A DNA stretch of 64,000 bases from contig JADJCR010000001.1 of the NCBI GenBank assembly GCA_016703125.1, positions 1 through 64,000 on the forward strand, in the 5' to 3' direction. This document shows positions 60,010 to 64,000 of this stretch, one piece after another; position 1 is the first letter of the stretch, and every line of letters starts with the position of its first letter. The translations under genes and the position numbers were made by a program. The notes beneath the pieces are model-generated. The model was not told where the DNA came from. It saw only the letters and a list, made by a program, of their open reading frames with translations, and did not search any database. This DNA is from Micrococcales bacterium (GTDB lineage Bacteria; Actinomycetota; Actinomycetes; S36-B12; UBA10799).

Positions 60010-61716
60010 ATGGCCAACGGAAACCCGTCACCGGGCTGGTACCAGGACCCGCGGGACCCCAGCCAGGTGCGCTGGTGGGACGGCGGCGGATGGACGCAGA
60101 ACACGCAGCCGATGCCTGGTGCTGTGCCGCAGGCGCCCGCCGCGCAGCAGCCCGCGCAGCCCGGTGAGCCGCAGTGGGGTCAGCAGCCCGCCCAACCGGG
60201 TGAGCCGCAGTGGGGTCAGCAGCCCGCGCAGCCCGGTGAGCCGCAGTGGGTCAGCAGCCCGCGCAGCCCGGTGAGCCGCAGTGGGGTCAGCAGCCCGCGC
60301 AGCCCGGTGAGCCGCAGTGGGGTCAGCAGCCCGCGCAGCCCGGTGAGCCGCAGTGGGGTCAACAGCCCGCGCAGCCCGGTGAGCCGCAGTGGGGTCAACA
60401 GCACGCGCAACCGGTGAGCCGCAGGGGGTCAGCAGCCCGCCCAGCCGGGTGAGCCGCAGTGGGGTCAGCAGCCCGCGCAACCAGGTGAGCCGCAGTGGGG
60501 TCAGCAGCCCGCGCAACCCGGTGAGCCGCAGTGGGGTCAGCAGCCCGCCCAGCCCGGTGAGCCGCAGTGGGGTCAGCAGCCCGCGCAGCCCGGTGAGCCG
60601 CAGTGGGGTCAGCAGCCCGCCCAACCGGGTGAGCCGCAGTGGGGTCAGCAGCCCGCGCAACCGGGTGAGCCGCAGTGGGGTCAGCAGCCCGCCCAACCGG
60701 GTGAGCCGCAGTGGGGTCAGCAGCCCGCCCAACCGGGTGAGCCGCAGTGGGGTCAGCAGCCCGCGCAGCCCGGTGAGCCGCAGTGGGGTCAGCAGCCCGC
60801 CCAACCGGGTGAGCCGCAGTGGGGTCAGCAGCCCGCCCAGCCGCAGCAGCCGTGGCCACAGCCCCCGCAACCCGGCGCTGAAGGTGGTTGGCAGCAGCAG
60901 GCGCAGCCGGGCGCCTGGGGCAGCGCAGTCCCGCCGGCTGCCGTGCCTGGCGGTCTGGCGCCTGGGTCGCCGATGGGACAGACCAACGTGTTCCCCACCG
61001 CGGAGACGATCGATCCCATCACCGGAATGCCGGCCACCACGCCCGATGCCAAGTCGAAGACGTCGGGCAAGCGGCTGGCGGCGCTGGTGGGCGCCACATT
61101 GCTGGTCGGATTGTTGATCCTGGGCCTTCTGTGGTTCTTCCTCTTCCGCGGCTCGGGTGACCAGGGTGCGGGGACCACCGGATCGGTGGAGGTCACGGCC
61201 ACCTTCTCGGGCACGGTGGACCCGGCTTGCGCCGATCTCGGGGCGGCGCTCACCGCCGACGACCTGAGCACCACGGTGGCGAACCGGCTCAACGACGTGG
61301 CCATCGCCAAGGATCTCGAGGAGAACCAGGCCTACTTCGAGCAGTTGTCCAAGGACATCAAGCCGATCATGGACCAGTACCAGAGTGCGTGCATCGCCGC
61401 GGTCTCCGCGGGCAATGCGCCGGAGTTCTACCGCACCTTCGTCGAGACCTTCCAGGTGTCGGTCACTGACGGCGCTTCGGTGGCCGGTGCGGCCCTGCAG
61501 GACGGCGGACAGGTGCCGACCGAAGACGCGGACCGACTGCGGGCGGAGGCCAGCAAGCTGCAGGCCAGCGCGACGGCGGTCATCGCCATCTCCGGAGGCC
61601 CGTCACCGTCGTCACCCGACGCGACCTCGTCGGCGTCCGCGACTCCAGAACCTTCCCGCTCGCTGCCCACCTCGCCGGCGCCGGCCGAGACCGTGGTGCC
61701 GAGCCCCATCGGCTAG
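60010..61716 (+). CDS. DUF2510 membrane protein with a long QQPAQPGEPQWG repeat
   Basis: The N-terminal DUF2510 motif is PGWYQDPRDPSQVRWWDGG (residues ~8-26). Then come about 19 copies of a 12-residue repeat, a linker, one transmembrane helix (LVGATLLVGLLILGLLWFFLF), and an extracellular domain of about 180 residues (DPACADLGAALTADDLSTTV...) with a Ser/Pro-rich tail. The repeats should form a flexible, proline-rich cytoplasmic stalk. Within them the frame slips near 60249 (GGGG to GGG) and between 60410 and 60427, and returns to the original frame by 60430, so the ends belong to one protein of about 569 residues. Role unknown. Confidence 0.75.
60145..60825. repeat. 36-bp coding tandem repeat, about 19 copies
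   Basis: Unit CAGCAGCCCGCGCAGCCCGG followed by TGAGCCGCAGTGGGGT, near-perfect, with only CAGCCC/CAACCG type variation. Encodes QQPAQPGEPQWG. Such arrays are prone to copy-number change and to assembly error; three bases are missing relative to 19 whole units. Confidence 0.88.
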
Positions 61717-61722
61717 ACCGGC

Positions 61723-63698
<1,976 letters not shown>

Positions 63699-63702
<4 letters not shown>

Positions 63703-64000
63703 CACTTGTCGCCGAGGAGACGTCGGCGCACGACCTCAACCGCCGTGTCGAGCCGGACATCCCCCGGCGCAGGTACACCCCCGGCGCCGGATGGACCCGG
63801 CACGTGCCCAACGTCCTGCGCAGCCTCCTGCTGGGCGGTGGCCGTGTTCAGTGCGGTCACGGCGGTGTTCCCGGCACTGGCCCCGCGCTGAGCGGGTGCG
63901 GGATGTCATCGCCACCGTCTTCGTGCCGGCCCCACCCAACATCGCCTGGGCGGTGCTGCTGGTGATCTTCGCGTCGGCGCTCGGCAAGCGCAAGCGATCG
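63699..64000 (+). CDS. Start of a membrane protein gene (possibly LysX/MprF-like), cut by the window end
   Basis: ATG 63699 overlaps the preceding stop (ATGA). The first 47 residues are soluble and basic (RRVEPDIPRRRYTPGAGWTR, VPNVLRSLLLG). A frame change near 63832 then leads to VFSAVTAVFPALAP and, towards the window end, VRDVIATVFVPAPPNIAWAV and LLVIFASALGKRKR, which are membrane helices. This arrangement resembles the N-terminal membrane part of lysylphosphatidylglycerol synthetase/lysyl-tRNA ligase proteins, but only 300 bases are available. Confidence 0.4.

Noticed and set aside
60028..60870. 280-codon minus-strand frame with LRGLLTPLRLTGL repeats
   Set aside because: Antisense reading of the 36-bp repeat whose sense strand encodes the linker of the DUF2510 protein.

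Overview
The window is 64 kb of high-GC DNA from an actinobacterium (Actinomycetota, class Actinomycetes). The evidence is a WhiB protein, a SigR/RsrA pair, a fused Kgd (2-oxoglutarate E1/E2) enzyme, the 24-residue ribosomal protein bL37, a BsaP-like biotin synthase helper, a poly-cysteine leader peptide and frequent GTG starts. The gene content around 20.8-27.6 kb and 35.3-37.1 kb (rsgA, aroA, SRAP, sigR, rsrA, pdtaS, whiB1) resembles the Mycobacterium tuberculosis Rv3219-Rv3228 neighbourhood as I remember it. I cannot name a genus.

Region 1 (about 1-11.5 kb) looks like an accessory island. It holds a broken VirD4/TraG-like DNA-pumping ATPase, a divergent TIR-STAND-TPR protein, a dihydrodipicolinate synthase-family aldolase coupled to it by a GTGA overlap, an IS21-like transposase remnant, a PARG-type ADP-ribose hydrolase, a VOC/AraC pair, a NERD protein, and PucR and CorA fragments. 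It ends at an initiator tRNA gene whose 3' end and terminator are partly duplicated.

Region 2 (11.6-25.7 kb) holds a small hydrolase, CsbD, a Phd/RelE toxin-antitoxin pair, a P450, a seven-PAS diguanylate cyclase, an AI-2E-type transporter, hisN, rsgA, aroA, a wax-ester synthase/DGAT, a SRAP protein and a hydrolase. Region 3 (25.7-45.9 kb) holds sigR/rsrA, bL37, a PilT-like ATPase, the overlapping operon bioA-bioF-bioD-bioB followed by a mini membrane peptide and an IlvG-like enzyme, pdtaS and whiB1, a lipid kinase, a SigF-like sigma factor with its RsbW-like antagonist, a solute-binding lipoprotein, malic enzyme, TrpB2 and threonine aldolase. Region 4 (45.9-64 kb) holds kgd, an acyl-CoA dehydrogenase, the assimilatory sulfur operon (poly-Cys leader, sulfite reductase, zinc ribbon, cysH, CbiX-like chelatase), a molybdate operon (HTH-Mop regulator, modA, modB, modC), a sugar porter, a repeat-rich DUF2510 protein and an acetoacetyl-CoA synthetase.

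Many conserved genes (bioA, sulfite reductase, modB, the sigma factor, an acyl-CoA dehydrogenase and others) are broken by single-base indels, most of them in short G or C runs. I read these as probable assembly errors of an unpolished long-read genome, not mass pseudogenisation. I therefore give such genes their full reconstructed span and state where the frame changes. Two unusual families of intergenic repeats are also present: nested inverted repeats at 25.7-26.05 and 49.8-50.3 kb, and 19-bp-period arrays at 20.2 and 43.7 kb.
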